A stretch of 64,000 nt of DNA from Lepidurus packardi (lineage: Eukaryota; Arthropoda; Branchiopoda; Notostraca; Triopsidae): contig JAKZAN010000058.1 in NCBI GenBank assembly GCA_023053545.1, positions 124,001-188,000 of the forward strand, written 5' to 3'. A program made the translations under genes and the position numbers. The notes under the pieces were generated by a model. That model had not been told where the DNA came from, made no database searches, and saw nothing but the letters and a program-made list of their open reading frames with translations. The stretch's first letter is position 1. Each line of letters begins with the position of its first letter. Shown piece after piece: positions 15,601 through 29,725 of the stretch.

Positions 15601-18600
15601 TTAATTCCGTAAGGAATGAATTAATTAATTACGGACTGAAATAATTCCTTACGGAATGAATTAATTCCTTACGGACTTCATTAATTCCTTTCGGACTGAA
15701 TTAATACCTTACGGACTTAATTAATTCCTTACGGACTTAATTAATTCACTACGGACTGAATTAATACCTTACGGACTGAATTAAATCCTTACGGACAGAA
15801 TTAATTCCTTACGGACTGAATTAATTCCTTACGGACTTAATTATTTCCTTACGGACTGAATAAATTCTTTAGGATTGACTGAATTCCTTTCTTACTGAAT
15901 TAATTCCTTACGGACTGAATTAATTCCCTATGTACTGAATTAATTCCTTACGGACTTAATTAATTCCGTAAGGAATGAATTAATTAATTACGGACTGAAA
16001 TAATTCCTTACGGACTGAATTAATTCCTTAATTAATTCCTTACGGACTGAATTATTTTCATACGGATTGAATTAATTCCTTACGGACTGAATTAATTCCT
16101 TACGGACTGAATTAATTCCTTACGGACTGAATTATTTCCTTACGGACTGAATTAATTCCTTAGGATTGATTGAATTCCTTTCTTACCGAATTAATTCCTT
16201 ACGGACTGAATTAATTCCTTACGGACTGAATTAATTCCTTACGGACTGAATTAATTCCTTACGGACTGAACTAATACCTTACGGACTGAATTAAATCCTT
16301 ACGGACTGAATTAATTCCTTACGGACTGAATTAATTCTTTAGGATTGATTGAATTCCTTTCTTACTGAATTAATTCCTTACGGACTGAATTAATTCCCTA
16401 CGGACTGAATTAATTCCTTACGGACTTAATTAATTCCGTAAGGAATGAATTAATTAATTACGGACTGAAATAATTCCTTACGGACTGAATTAATTACTTA
16501 CGGACTGAATTAATTCCTTAATTAATTCCTTACGGACTGAATTAATTTCATACGGACTGAATTAATTCCTTACGGACTGAATTAATTCCTTACGGACTGA
16601 ATTAATTCCTTACGGACTGAATTATTTCCTTACGGACTGAATTAATTCTTTAGGATTGATTGAATTCCTTTCTTACCGAATTAATTAATTACGGACTGAA
16701 TTAATTCCTTACGGACTGAATTAATTCCTTACGGACTGAATTAATTCCTTACGGACTGAATTAATACCTTACGGACTGAATTAAATCCTTACGGACTGAA
16801 TTAATTCCTTACAGACTGAATTAATTCCTTTCTTACCGAATTAATTCCTTACGGACTGAATTAATTCCTTACGGACTGAATTAATTCCTTACGGACTTAA
16901 TTATTTCCTTACGGACTGAATTAATTCTTTAGGATTGATTGAATTCCTTTCTTAGCGAATTAATTCCTTACGGACTGAATTAATTCCTTACGGACTGAAT
17001 TAATTCCTTACGGACTGAATTAATTCCTTACGGACTGAATTAATTCCTTACGGACTGAATTAATACCTTACGGACTGAATTAATTCCTTACGGACTGAAT
17101 TAATTCCTTACGGACTGAATTAATTCCTTACGGACTGAATTAATTCCTTACGGACTGAATTAATTCCTTACGGACTTAATAAATTCCTTACGTACTTAAT
17201 TAATTCCTTACGGTCTGAATTAATTCCGTACGGATTTTATTAACTACTTACGGACTGAATTAATTCCTTACGGACTTAATTAATTCCTTACGGACTGAAT
17301 TAATTCCTTACGGACTGAATTAATTCCTTACGGACTGAATTATTTCCTTACGGACTGAATTAATTCTTTAGGATTGATTGAATTCCTTTCTTACCGAATT
17401 AATTCCTTACGGACTGAATTAATTCCTTACGGACTGAATTAATTCCTTACGGACTGAATTAATTCCTTACGGACTGAATTATTTCCTTACGGACTGAATT
17501 AATTCTTTAGGATTGATTGAATTCCTTTCTTACCGAATTAATTCCTTACGGACTGAATTAATTCCTTACGGACTGAATTAATTCCTTACGGACTGAATTA
17601 ATTCCGTAAGGAATGAATTAATTAATTACGGACTGAAATAATTCCTTACGGAATGAATTAATTCCTTACGGACTTCATTAATTCCTTTCGGACTGAATTA
17701 ATACCTTACGGACTTAATTAATTCCTTACGGACTTAATTAATTCACTACGGACTGAATTAATACCTTACGGACTGAATTAAATCCTTACGGACAGAATTA
17801 ATTCCTTACGGACTGAATTAATTCCTTACGGACTTAATTATTTCCTTACGGACTGAATAAATTCTTTAGGATTGACTGAATTCCTTTCTTACTGAATTAA
17901 TTCCTTACGGACTGAATTAATTCCCTATGTACTGAATTAATTCCTTACGGACTTAATTAATTCCGTAAGGAATGAATTAATTAATTACGGACTGAAATAA
18001 TTCCTTACGGACTGAATTAATTCCTTAATTAATTCCTTACGGACTGAATTATTTTCATACGGATTGAATTAATTCCTTACGGACTGAATTAATTCCTTAC
18101 GGACTGAATTAATTCCTTACGGACTGAATTATTTCCTTACGGACTGAATTAATTCCTTAGGATTGATTGAATTCCTTTCTTACCGAATTAATTCCTTACG
18201 GACTGAATTAATTCCTTACGGACTGAATTAATTCCTTACGGACTGAATTAATTCCTTACGGACTGAACTAATACCTTACGGACTGAATTAAATCCTTACG
18301 GACTGAATTAATTCCTTACGGACTGAATTAATTCTTTAGGATTGATTGAATTCCTTTCTTACTGAATTAATTCCTTACGGACTGAATTAATTCCCTACGG
18401 ACTGAATTAATTCCTTACGGACTTAATTAATTCCGTAAGGAATGAATTAATTAATTACGGACTGAAATAATTCCTTACGGACTGAATTAATTACTTACGG
18501 ACTGAATTAATTCCTTAATTAATTCCTTACGGACTGAATTAATTTCATACGGACTGAATTAATTCCTTACGGACTGAATTAATTCCTTACGGACTGAATT

Positions 18601-19447
18601 AATTCCTTACGGACTGAATTATTTCCTTACGGACTGAATTAATTCTTTAGGATTGATTGAATTCCTTTCTTACCGAATTAATTAATTACGGACTGAATTA
18701 ATTCCTTACGGACTGAATTAATTCCTTACGGACTGAATTAATTCCTTACGGACTGAATTAATACCTTACGGACTGAATTAAATCCTTACGGACTGAATTA
18801 ATTCCTTACAGACTGAATTAATTCCTTTCTTACCGAATTAATTCCTTACGGACTGAATTAATTCCTTACGGACTGAATTAATTCCTTACGGACTTAATTA
18901 TTTCCTTACGGACTGAATTAATTCTTTAGGATTGATTGAATTCCTTTCTTAGCGAATTAATTCCTTACGGACTGAATTAATTCCTTACGGACTGAATTAA
19001 TTCCTTACGGACTGAATTAATTCCTTACGGACTGAATTAATTCCTTACGGACTGAATTAATACCTTACGGACTGAATTAAATCCTTACGGACTGAATTAA
19101 TTCCTTACGGACTGAATTAATTCCTTACGGACTGAATTAATTCCTTACGGACTGAATTAATTCCTTACGGACTTAATAAATTCCTTACGTACTTAATTAA
19201 TTCCTTACGGTCTGAATTAATTCCGTACGGATTTTATTAACTACTTACGGACTGAATTAATTCCTTACGGACTTAATTAATTCCTTACGGACTGAATTAA
19301 TTCCTTACGGACTGAATTAATTCCTTACGGACTGAATTATTTCCTTACGGACTGAATTAATTCTTTAGGATTGATTGAATTCCTTTCTTACCGAATTAAT
19401 TCCTTACGGACTGAATTAATTCCTTACGGACTGAATTAATTCCTTAC
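15600..19447 (+). repeat. tandem duplication, period 1997 bp
   Basis: Copy 1 ~15600-17450 and copy 2 ~17597-19447. Offset 1997 is constant over GACTGAATAAATTC (15854 and 17851), CCCTATGTACTG (TGT at 15931 and 17928), CCGAATTAATTAATTACGG (16676 and 18673), TTAGCGAATT (AGCG at 16954 and 18951) and ACTTAATAAATTCC (17174 and 19171). Only occasional substitutions are seen, for example TAATTCC against TAAATCC at 17081 and 19078. The marker pair CGTACTTAATTAATTCC / CCGTACGGATTTT first appears here at ~17190-17240. Confidence 0.8.
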
Positions 19448-21600
19448 GGACTTAATTAATTCCGTAAGGAATGAATTAATTAATTACGGACTGAAATAAT
19501 TCCTTACGGAATGAATTAATTCCTTACGGACTTCATTAATTCCTTTCGGACTGAATTAATACCTTACGGACTTAATTAATTCCTTACGGACTTAATTAAA
19601 TCACTACGGACTGAATTAATACCTTACGGACTGAATTAAATCCTTACGGACAGAATTAATTCCTTACGGACTGAATTAATTCCTTACGGACTTAATTATT
19701 TCCTTACGGACTGAATTAATTCCTTACGGACTTAATTATTTCCTTACGGACTGAATTAATTCTTTAGGATTGATTGAATTCCTTTCTTACTGAATTAATT
19801 CCTTACGGACTGAATTAATTCCCTATGGACTGAATTAATTCCTTACGGACTTAATTAATTCCGTAAGGAATGAATTAATTAATTACGGACTGAAATAATT
19901 CCTTACGGACTGAATTAATTACTTACGGACTGAATTAATTCCTTAATTAATTCCTTACGGACTGAATTATTTTCATACGGACTGAATTAATTCCTTACGG
20001 ACTGAATTAATTCCTTACGGACTGAATTAATTCCTTACGGACTGAATTATTTCCTTACGGACTGAATTAATTCTTTAGGATTGATTGAATTCCTTTCTTA
20101 CCGAATTAATTCCTTACGGACTGAATTAATTCCTTACGGACTGAATTAATTCCTTACGGACTGAATTAATTCCTTACGGACTGAACTAATACCTTACGGA
20201 CTGAATTAAATCCTTACGGACTGAATTAATTCCTTACGGACTGAATTAATTCCTTTCTTACCGAATTAATTCCTTACGGACTGAATTAATTCCTTACGGA
20301 CTGAATTAATTCCTTACGGACTGAATTAATTCCTTACGGACTGAATTAATACCTTACGGACTGAATTAAATCCTTACGGACTGAATTAATTCCTTACGGA
20401 CTGAATTAATTCCTTACGGACTGAATTAATTCCTTACGGACTGAATTAATTCCTTACGGACTTAATAAATTCCTTACGTACTTAATTAATTCCTTACGGT
20501 CTGAATTAATTCCGTACGGATTTTATTAACTACTTACGGACTGAATTAATTCCTTACGGACTTAATTAATTCCTTACGGACTGAATTAATTCCTTACGGA
20601 CTGAATTAATTCCTTACGGACTGAATTATTTCCTTACGGACTGAATTAATTCTTTAGGATTGATTGAATTCCTTTCTTACCGAATTAATTCCTTACGGAC
20701 TGAATTAATTCCTTACGGACTGAATTAATTCCTTACGGACTTAATTAATTCCGTAAGGAATGAATTAATTAATTACGGACTGAAATAATTCCTTACGGAA
20801 TGAATTAATTCCTTACGGACTTCATTAATTCCTTTCGGACTGAATTAATACCTTACGGACTTAATTAATTCCTTACGGACTTAATTAAATCACTACGGAC
20901 TGAATTAATACCTTACGGACTGAATTAAATCCTTACGGACAGAATTAATTCCTTACGGACTGAATTAATTCCTTACGGACTTAATTATTTCCTTACGGAC
21001 TGAATTAATTCCTTACGGACTTAATTATTTCCTTACGGACTGAATTAATTCTTTAGGATTGATTGAATTCCTTTCTTACTGAATTAATTCCTTACGGACT
21101 GAATTAATTCCCTATGGACTGAATTAATTCCTTACGGACTTAATTAATTCCGTAAGGAATGAATTAATTAATTACGGACTGAAATAATTCCTTACGGACT
21201 GAATTAATTACTTACGGACTGAATTAATTCCTTAATTAATTCCTTACGGACTGAATTATTTTCATACGGACTGAATTAATTCCTTACGGACTGAATTAAT
21301 TCCTTACGGACTGAATTAATTCCTTACGGACTGAATTATTTCCTTACGGACTGAATTAATTCTTTAGGATTGATTGAATTCCTTTCTTACCGAATTAATT
21401 CCTTACGGACTGAATTAATTCCTTACGGACTGAATTAATTCCTTACGGACTGAATTAATTCCTTACGGACTGAACTAATACCTTACGGACTGAATTAAAT
21501 CCTTACGGACTGAATTAATTCCTTACGGACTGAATTAATTCCTTTCTTACCGAATTAATTCCTTACGGACTGAATTAATTCCTTACGGACTGAATTAATT
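18973..21600 (+). repeat. tandem duplication, period 1289 bp
   Basis: Copies ~18973-20261 and ~20262-21600. Markers at offset 1289 are CTTAATAAATTCC (19172 and 20461) and AAATCACTACGG (19598 and 20887). It overlaps the end of the 1997-bp duplication, so its left unit includes sequence already duplicated at the larger scale. Confidence 0.75.
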
Positions 21601-24186
21601 CCTTACGGACTTAATTATTTCCTTACGGACTGAATTAATTCTTTAGGATTGATTGAATTCCTTTCTTACTGAATTAATTCCTTACGGACTGAATTAATTC
21701 CTTGCGGACTGAATTAATTCATTACCGACATAACTAAATCCTTACAGACTGAAATTATTCCTTATAGACTTAACTAATTCCGTAAGGAATGAATTAATTA
21801 ATTACGGACTGAAATAATTCCTTACGGACAGAATTAATTCCTTACGGACTGAAATAATTCCTTTCGGACTGAATTAATTCCTTACGGACTGAATTAATTC
21901 CTTTCTTACTGAATTAATTCCTTAAGGACTGAATTAATTTCATACGGACTGAATTAATTCATTACGGACTTAATTAATCCAATACGTACTGAACTTATTC
22001 ATTACGGACTGAATTATTTCCTTACGGACTGAATTAATTCTTTAGGATTGATTGAATTCCTTTCTTACTGAATTAATTCCTTACGGACTGAATTAATTCC
22101 TTACGGACTGAATTAATTCCTTACTGACTGAATTAATTCCTTACGGACTGAATTAATTCCTTACGTACTTATGTAATTCCTTACGGTCCGAATTAATTCC
22201 GTACGGATTTTATTAATTACTTACGGACTGAATTAATTCCTTACGGATTTAATTAATTCCTTACGGACTGAATTAATTCCTTACGGACTGAATTAATTCC
22301 TTACGGACTGAATTATTTCCTTACGGACTGAATTAATTCTTTAGGATTGATTGAATTCCTTTCTTACCGAATTAATTCCTTACGGACTGAATTAATTCCT
22401 TACGTACTTATGTAATTAATTACGGTCTGAATTAATTCCGTATGGATTTTATTAATTACTTACGGACTGAATTAATTCCTTACGGACTGAATTTATTACT
22501 TACGGACTGAATTAATTCCTTAATTAATTCCTTACGGACTGAATTATTTTCATACGGACTGAATTAATTCCTTACGGACTTAATTATTTCCTTACGGACT
22601 GAATTAATTCTTTAGGATTGATTGAATTCCTTTCTTACTGAATTAATTCCTTACGGACTGAATTAATTCCTTACGGACTTAACTAATTCCGTAAGGAATG
22701 AATTAATTAATTACGGACTGAAATAATTCCTTACGGACTGAATTAATTCCTTACGGACTGAATTAATTCCTTACGGACTGAATTAATTCCTTACGGACTG
22801 AATTAATTCCTTACGGACTGTATTAATTCCTTTCTTACTGAATTAATTCCTTAAGGACTAAATTAATTCCTTACGGATTAATTCCTTACGGAATTAATTC
22901 CTTCCTTACGGATTAATTCCTTACGGACTGAATTAATTCCTTACGGACTTAATTATTTCCTTACGGACTGAATTAATTCTTTAGGATTGATTGAATTCCT
23001 TTCTTACTGAATTAATTCCTTACGGACTGAATTAATTCCTTGCGGACTGAATTAATTCATTACCGACATAATTAAATCCTTACAGACTGAAATTATTCCT
23101 TATGGACTTAACTAATTCCGTAAGGAATGAATGAATTAATTACGGACTGAAATAATTCCTTAATGACTGAATTAATTCCTTACGGACTGAATTAATTCCT
23201 TTCTTACTGAATTAATTCCTTAAGGACTGAATTAATTTCATACGGACTGAATTAATTCATTACGGACTTAATTAATCCAATACGTACTGAACTTATTCAT
23301 TACGGACTGAATTATTTCCTTACGGACTGAATTAATTCTTTAGGATTGATTGAATTCCTTTCTTACTGAATTAATTCCTTACGGACTGAATTAATTCCTT
23401 ACGGACTTAATTAATTCCGTAAGGAATGAATTAATTAATTACGGACTGAAATAATTCCTTACGGAATGAATTAATTCCTTACGGACTTCATTAATTCCTT
23501 TCGGACTGAATTAATACCTTACGGACTTAATTAATTCCTTACGGACTTAATTAATTCACTACGGACTGAATTAATACCTTACGGACTGAATTAATTCCTT
23601 ACGGACTGAATTATTTCCTTACGGACTGAATTAATTCTTTAGGATTGATTGAATTCCTTTCTTACTGAATTAATTCCTTACGGACTGAATTAATTCCTTG
23701 CGGACTGAATTAATTCATTACCGACATAATTAAATCCTTACAGACTGAAATTATTCCTTATGGACTTAACTAATTCCGTAAGGAATGAATTAATTAATTA
23801 CGGACTGAAATAATTCCTTACGGACTGAATTAATTCCTTACGGACTGAATTAATTCCTTACGGACTGTATTAATTCCTTTCTTACTGAATTAATTCCTTA
23901 AGGACTGAATTAATTCCTTAATTAATTCCTTACGGACTGAATTAATTTCATACGGACTGAATTAATTCATTACGGACTTAATTAATCCAATACGTACTGA
24001 ACTTATTCATTACGGACTGAATTATTTCCTTACGGACTGAATTAATTCTTTAGGATTGATTGAATTCCTTTCTTACTGAATTAATTCCTTACGGACTGAA
24101 TTAATTCCTTACGGACTGAATTAATTCCTTACGGACTTAATTAATTCCGTAAGGAATGAATTAATTAATTACGGACTGAAATAATT
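21600..24186 (+). repeat. satellite, mixed blocks with an irregular patch
   Basis: Satellite without an obvious adjacent duplicate. It contains the first CGTACTTATGTAATTCC and GTAATTAATTACGGTCTG variants (about 22168 and 22404) and an irregular patch at ~22861-22920 where monomers shrink to about 15-17 bp (CGGATTAATTCC, CCTTCCTTACGG). No coding or RNA feature is visible. Confidence 0.8.
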
Positions 24187-27100
24187 CCTTACGGAATGAA
24201 TTAATTCCTTTCGGACTGAATTAATACCTTACGGACTTAATTAATTCCTTACGGACTTAATTAATTCACTACGGACTGAATTAATAGATTACAGACTGAA
24301 TTAAATCCTTACGGACAGAATTAATTCCTTACGGACTGAATTAATTCCTTACGGACTGAATTAATTCCTTACGGACTGAATTAATTCCTTACGGACTGAA
24401 TTATTTCCTTACGGACTGAATTAATTCTTTAGGATTGATTGAATTCCTTTCTTACCGAATTAATTCCTTACGGACTGAATTAATTCCTTACGGACTGAAT
24501 TAATTCCTTACGGACTGAATTAATTCCTTACGGACTGAATTAATTCCTTACGGACTGAATTAATACCTTACGGACTGAATTAAATCCTTACGGACTGAAC
24601 TAATTCCTTACGGACTGAATTAATTCTTTAGGATTGATTGAATTCCTTTCTTACGGAATTAATTCCTTACGGACTGAATTAATTCCTTACGGACTGAATT
24701 AATTCCTTACGGACTTAATTATTTCCTTACGGACTGAATTAATTCTTTAGGATTGATTGAATTCCTTTCTTACTGAATTAATTCCTTACGGACTGAATTA
24801 ATTCCTTGCGGACTGAATTAATTCATTACCGACATAATTAAATCCTTACAGACTGAAATTATTCCTTATGGACTTAACTAATTCCGTAAGGAATGAATTA
24901 ATTAATTACGGACTGAAATAATTCCTTACGGACTGAATTAATTCCTTACGGACTGAATTAATTCCTTACGGACTGAATTAATTCCTTACGGACTGAATTA
25001 ATTCCTTACGGACGGTATTAATTCCTTTCTTACTGAATTAATTCCTTAAGGACTGAATTAATTCCTTAATTAATTCCTTACGGACTGAATTAATTTCATA
25101 CGGACTGAATTAATTCATTACGGACTTAATTAATGAAATACGGACTGAATTAATTCATTACGGACTGAATTAATTCATTACGGACTGAATTAATTCTTTA
25201 GGATTGATTGAATTCCTTTCTTACTGAATTAATTCCTTACGGACTGAATTAATTCCTTACGGACTTAATTAATTCCGTAAGGAATGAATTAATTAATTAC
25301 GGACTGAAATAATTCCTTACGGAATGAATTAATTCCTTACGGACTGAAATAATTCCTTACGGAATGAATTAATTCCTTACGGACTTCATTAATTCCTTTC
25401 GGACTGAATTAATACCTTACGGACTTAATTAATTCCTTACGGACTTAATTAATTCACTACGGACTGAATTAATACCTTACGGACTGAATTAAATCCTTAC
25501 GGACAGAATTAATTCCTTACGGACTGAACTAATTCCTTACGGACTGAATTAATTAATTACGGACTGAATTAATTCCTTACGGACTGAATTATTTCCTTAC
25601 GGACTGAATTAATTCTTTAGGATTGATTGAATTCCTTTCTTACCGAATTAATTCCTTACGGACTGAATTAATTCCTTACGGACTGAATTAATTCCTTACG
25701 GACTGAATTAATACCTTACGGACTGAATTAAATCCTTACGGACTGAATTAATTCCTTACGGACTGAATTAATTCCTTACGGACTGAATTAATTCCTTACG
25801 GACTGAATTAATTCCTTACGGACTGAATTAATTCCTTACGGACTGAATTAATTCCTTACGGACTGAATTATTTCCTTACGGACTGAATTAATTCTTTAGG
25901 ATTGATTGAATTCCTTTCTTACGGAATTAATTCCTTACGGACTGAATTAATTCCTTACGGACTGAATTAATTCCTTACGGACTTAATTATTTCCTTACGG
26001 ACTGAATTAATTCTTTAGGATTGATTGAATTCCTTTCTTACTGAATTAATTCCTTACGGACTGAATTAATTCCTTGCGGACTGAATTAATTCATTACCGA
26101 CATAATTAAATCCTTACAGACTGAAATTATTCCTTATGGACTTAACTAATTCCGTAAGGAATGAATTAATTAATTACGGACTGAAATAATTCCTTACGGA
26201 CTGAATTAATTCCTTACGGACTGAATTAATTCCTTACGGACCGAATTAATTCCTTACGGACTGTATTAATTCCTTTCTTACTGAATTAATTCCTTAAGGA
26301 CTGAATTAATTTCATACGGACTGAATTAATTCATTACGGACTTAATTAATCCAATACGTACTGAACTTATTCATTACGGACTTAATTATTTCCTTACGGA
26401 CTGAATTAAGGATTGATTGAATTCCTTTCTTACTGACTTAATTCCTTACGGACTGAATTAATTCCTTACGGACTTAATTAATTCCGTAAGGAATGAATTA
26501 ATTAATTACGGACTGAAATAATTCCTTACGGACTGAATTAATTCCTTACGGACTGAATTAATTCCTTACGGACTGAATTAATTCCTTACGGACTGAATTA
26601 ATTCCTTACGGACTGAATTAATTCCTTACGGACTGTATTAATTCCTTTCTTACTGAATTAATTCCTTAAGGACTGAATTAATTCCTTAATTAATTCCTTC
26701 CGGACTGAATTAATTTCATACGGACTGAATTAATTCATTACGGACTTAATTAATGAAATACGTACTGAACTTATTCATTACGGACTGAATTATTTCCTTA
26801 CGGACTGAATTAATTCTTTAGGATTGATTGAATTCCTTTCTTACTGAATTAATTCCTTACGGACTGAATTAATTCCTTACGGACTTAATTAATTCCGTAA
26901 GGAATGAATTAATTAATTACGGACTGAAATAATTCCTTACGGAATGAATTAATTCCTTACGGACTTCATTAATTCCTTTCGGACTGAATTAATACCTTAC
27001 GGACTTAATTAATTCCTTACGGACTTAATTAATTCACTACGGACTGAATTAATACCTTACGGACTGAATTAATTCCTTACGGACTGAATTAATTCCTTAC

Positions 27101-29689
27101 GGACTTAATTATTTCCTTACGGACTGAATTAATTCTTTAGGATTGATTGAATTCCTTTCTTACTGAATTAATTCCTTACGGACTGAATTAATTCCTTGCG
27201 GACTGAATTAATTCATTACCGACATAATTAAATCCTTACAGACTGAAATTATTCCTTATGGACTTAACTAATTCCGTAAGGAATGAATTAATTAATTACG
27301 GACTGAAATAATTCCTTACGGACTGAATTAATTCCTTACGGACTGAATTAATTCCTTACGGACTGAATTAATTCCTTACGGACTGAATTAATTCCTTACG
27401 GACTGTATTAATTCCTTTCTTACTCAATTAATTCCTTAAGGACTGAATTAATTTCATACGGACTGAATTAATTCATTACGGACTTAATTAATCCAATACG
27501 TACTGAACTTATTCATTACGGACTGAATTATTTCCTTACGGACTGAATTAATTCTTTAGGATTGATTGAATTCCTTTCTTACTGAATTAATTCCTTACGG
27601 ACTGAATTAATTCCTTACGGACTTAATTAATTCCGTAAGGAATGAATTAATTAATTACGGACTGAAATAATTCCTTACGGAATGAATTAATTCCTTACGG
27701 ACTTCATTAATTCCTTACGGACTGAATTAATACCTTACGGACTTAATTAATTCCTTACGGACTGAATTAATTCCTTACGGACTGAATTAATACCTTACGG
27801 ACTGAATTATTTCCTTACGGACAGAATTAATTCCTTACGGACTGAATTAATTCCTTACGGACTTAATTATTTCCTTACGGACTGAATTAATTCTTTAGGA
27901 TTGATTGAATTCCTTTCTTACTGAATTAATTCCTTACGGACTGAATTAATTCCTTACGGACTTAATTAATTCCGTAAGGAATGAATTAATTAATTACGGA
28001 CTGAAATAATTCCTTACGGAATGAATTAATTCCTTACGGACTTCATTAATTCCTTTCGGACTGAATTAATACCTTACGGACTTAATTAATTCCTTACGGA
28101 CTTAATTAATTCACTACGGACTGAATTAATACCTTACGGACTGAATTAAATGCTTACGGACAGAATTAATTCCTTACGGACTTAATTAATTCCTCACGGA
28201 CTGAATTAATTCCTTACGGACTTAATTAATTCCGTAAGGAATGAATTAATTAATTACGGACTGAAATAATTCCTTACGGACTGAATTAATTACTTAAGGA
28301 CTGAATTAATTCCTTAATTAATTCTTTAGGATTGATTGAATTCCTTTCTTACCGAATTAATTCCTTACGGACTGAATTAATTCCTTACGTACTTATGTAA
28401 TTCCTTACGGTCTGAATTAATTCCGTACGGATTTTATTAATTACTTACGGACTGAATTAATTCCTTACGGATTTAATTAATTCCTTACGGACTGAATTAA
28501 TTCCTTACGGACTGAATTAATTCCTTACGGACTGAATTATTTATTTACGGACTGAATTAATTCTTTAGGATTGATTGAATTCCTTTCTTACCGAATTAAT
28601 TCCTTACGGACTGAATTAATTCCTTACGGACTGAATTAATTCCTTACGGACTGAATTAATTCCTTACGGACTGAATTAATTCCTTACGGACTGAATTAAT
28701 ACCTTACGGACTGAATTAAATCCTTACGGACTGAATTAATTCCTTACGGACTGAATTAATTCCTTACGGACTGAAATAATTCCTTACTGACTGAATTAAT
28801 TCCTTACGGACTGAATTAATTCCTTACGGACTGAATTAATTCTTTACGGACTTAATTAATTCCTTACGTACTTAATTAATTCCTTACGGTCTGAATTAAT
28901 TCCGTACGGATTTTATTAACTACTTACGGACTGAATTAATTCCTTACGGACTTAATTAATTCCTTACGGACTTAATTAATTCCTTACGGACTGAATTAAT
29001 TCCTTACGGACTGAATTATTTCCTTACGGACTTAATTAATTCTTTAGGATTGATTGAATTCCTTTCTTACTGAATTAATTCCTTACGGACTGAATTAATT
29101 CCTTACGGACTGAATTAATTCATTACGGACTGAATTAATTCCTTACGGACTGAATTAATTCCTTACGGACTGTATTAATTCCTTTCTTACTGAATTAATT
29201 CCTTACGGACTGAATTAATTCCTTAATTAATTCCTTACGGACTGAATTAATTTCATACCGACTGAATTAATTCATTACGGACTTAATTAATCCAATACGT
29301 ACTGAACTTATTCATTACGGACTGAATTAATTCCTTACGGACTGAATTAATTCCTTACGGACTGAAGTAATACCTAACGGACTGAATTAATACCTTACGG
29401 ACTGAATTAATTCCTTACGGACTGAATTAATACGTTACGGACTGAATTAATTCCTTACGGACAGAATTAATTCTTTACGGACTGAATTAATTCCTTACGG
29501 ACTTAATTAATTCCTCACGGACTGAATTAATTCCTTACGGACTGAATTAATTCCTTACGGACTGAATTAATTCCTTACGCACTGAATTAATTCTTTACTT
29601 ACTGAATTAATTCCTTACGGACTGAATCAATTCCTTAATTAATTCCTTACGGACTGTATTAATTTCCTTTCTTACTGAATTAATTCCTT
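24187..29689 (+). repeat. 5.5-kb duplicated block, copy A
   Basis: First copy of a ~5.5-kb satellite block repeated at 29726-35225. Offset 5539 holds for AGATTACAGACTG (24286 and 29825), CCTTGCGG (24806 and 30345), GACGGTATTAATT (25011 and 30550), TAATGAAATACGG (25131 and 30670) and CTGAATTAAGGATTGATTG (26401 and 31940). From ~27.6 kb onward the offset is 5535 because copy B lost four bases. I found no substitution at the marker positions compared. Confidence 0.85.
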
Positions 29690-29725
29690 ACGGACTGAAG
29701 TAATACCTAACGGACTGAATTAATA

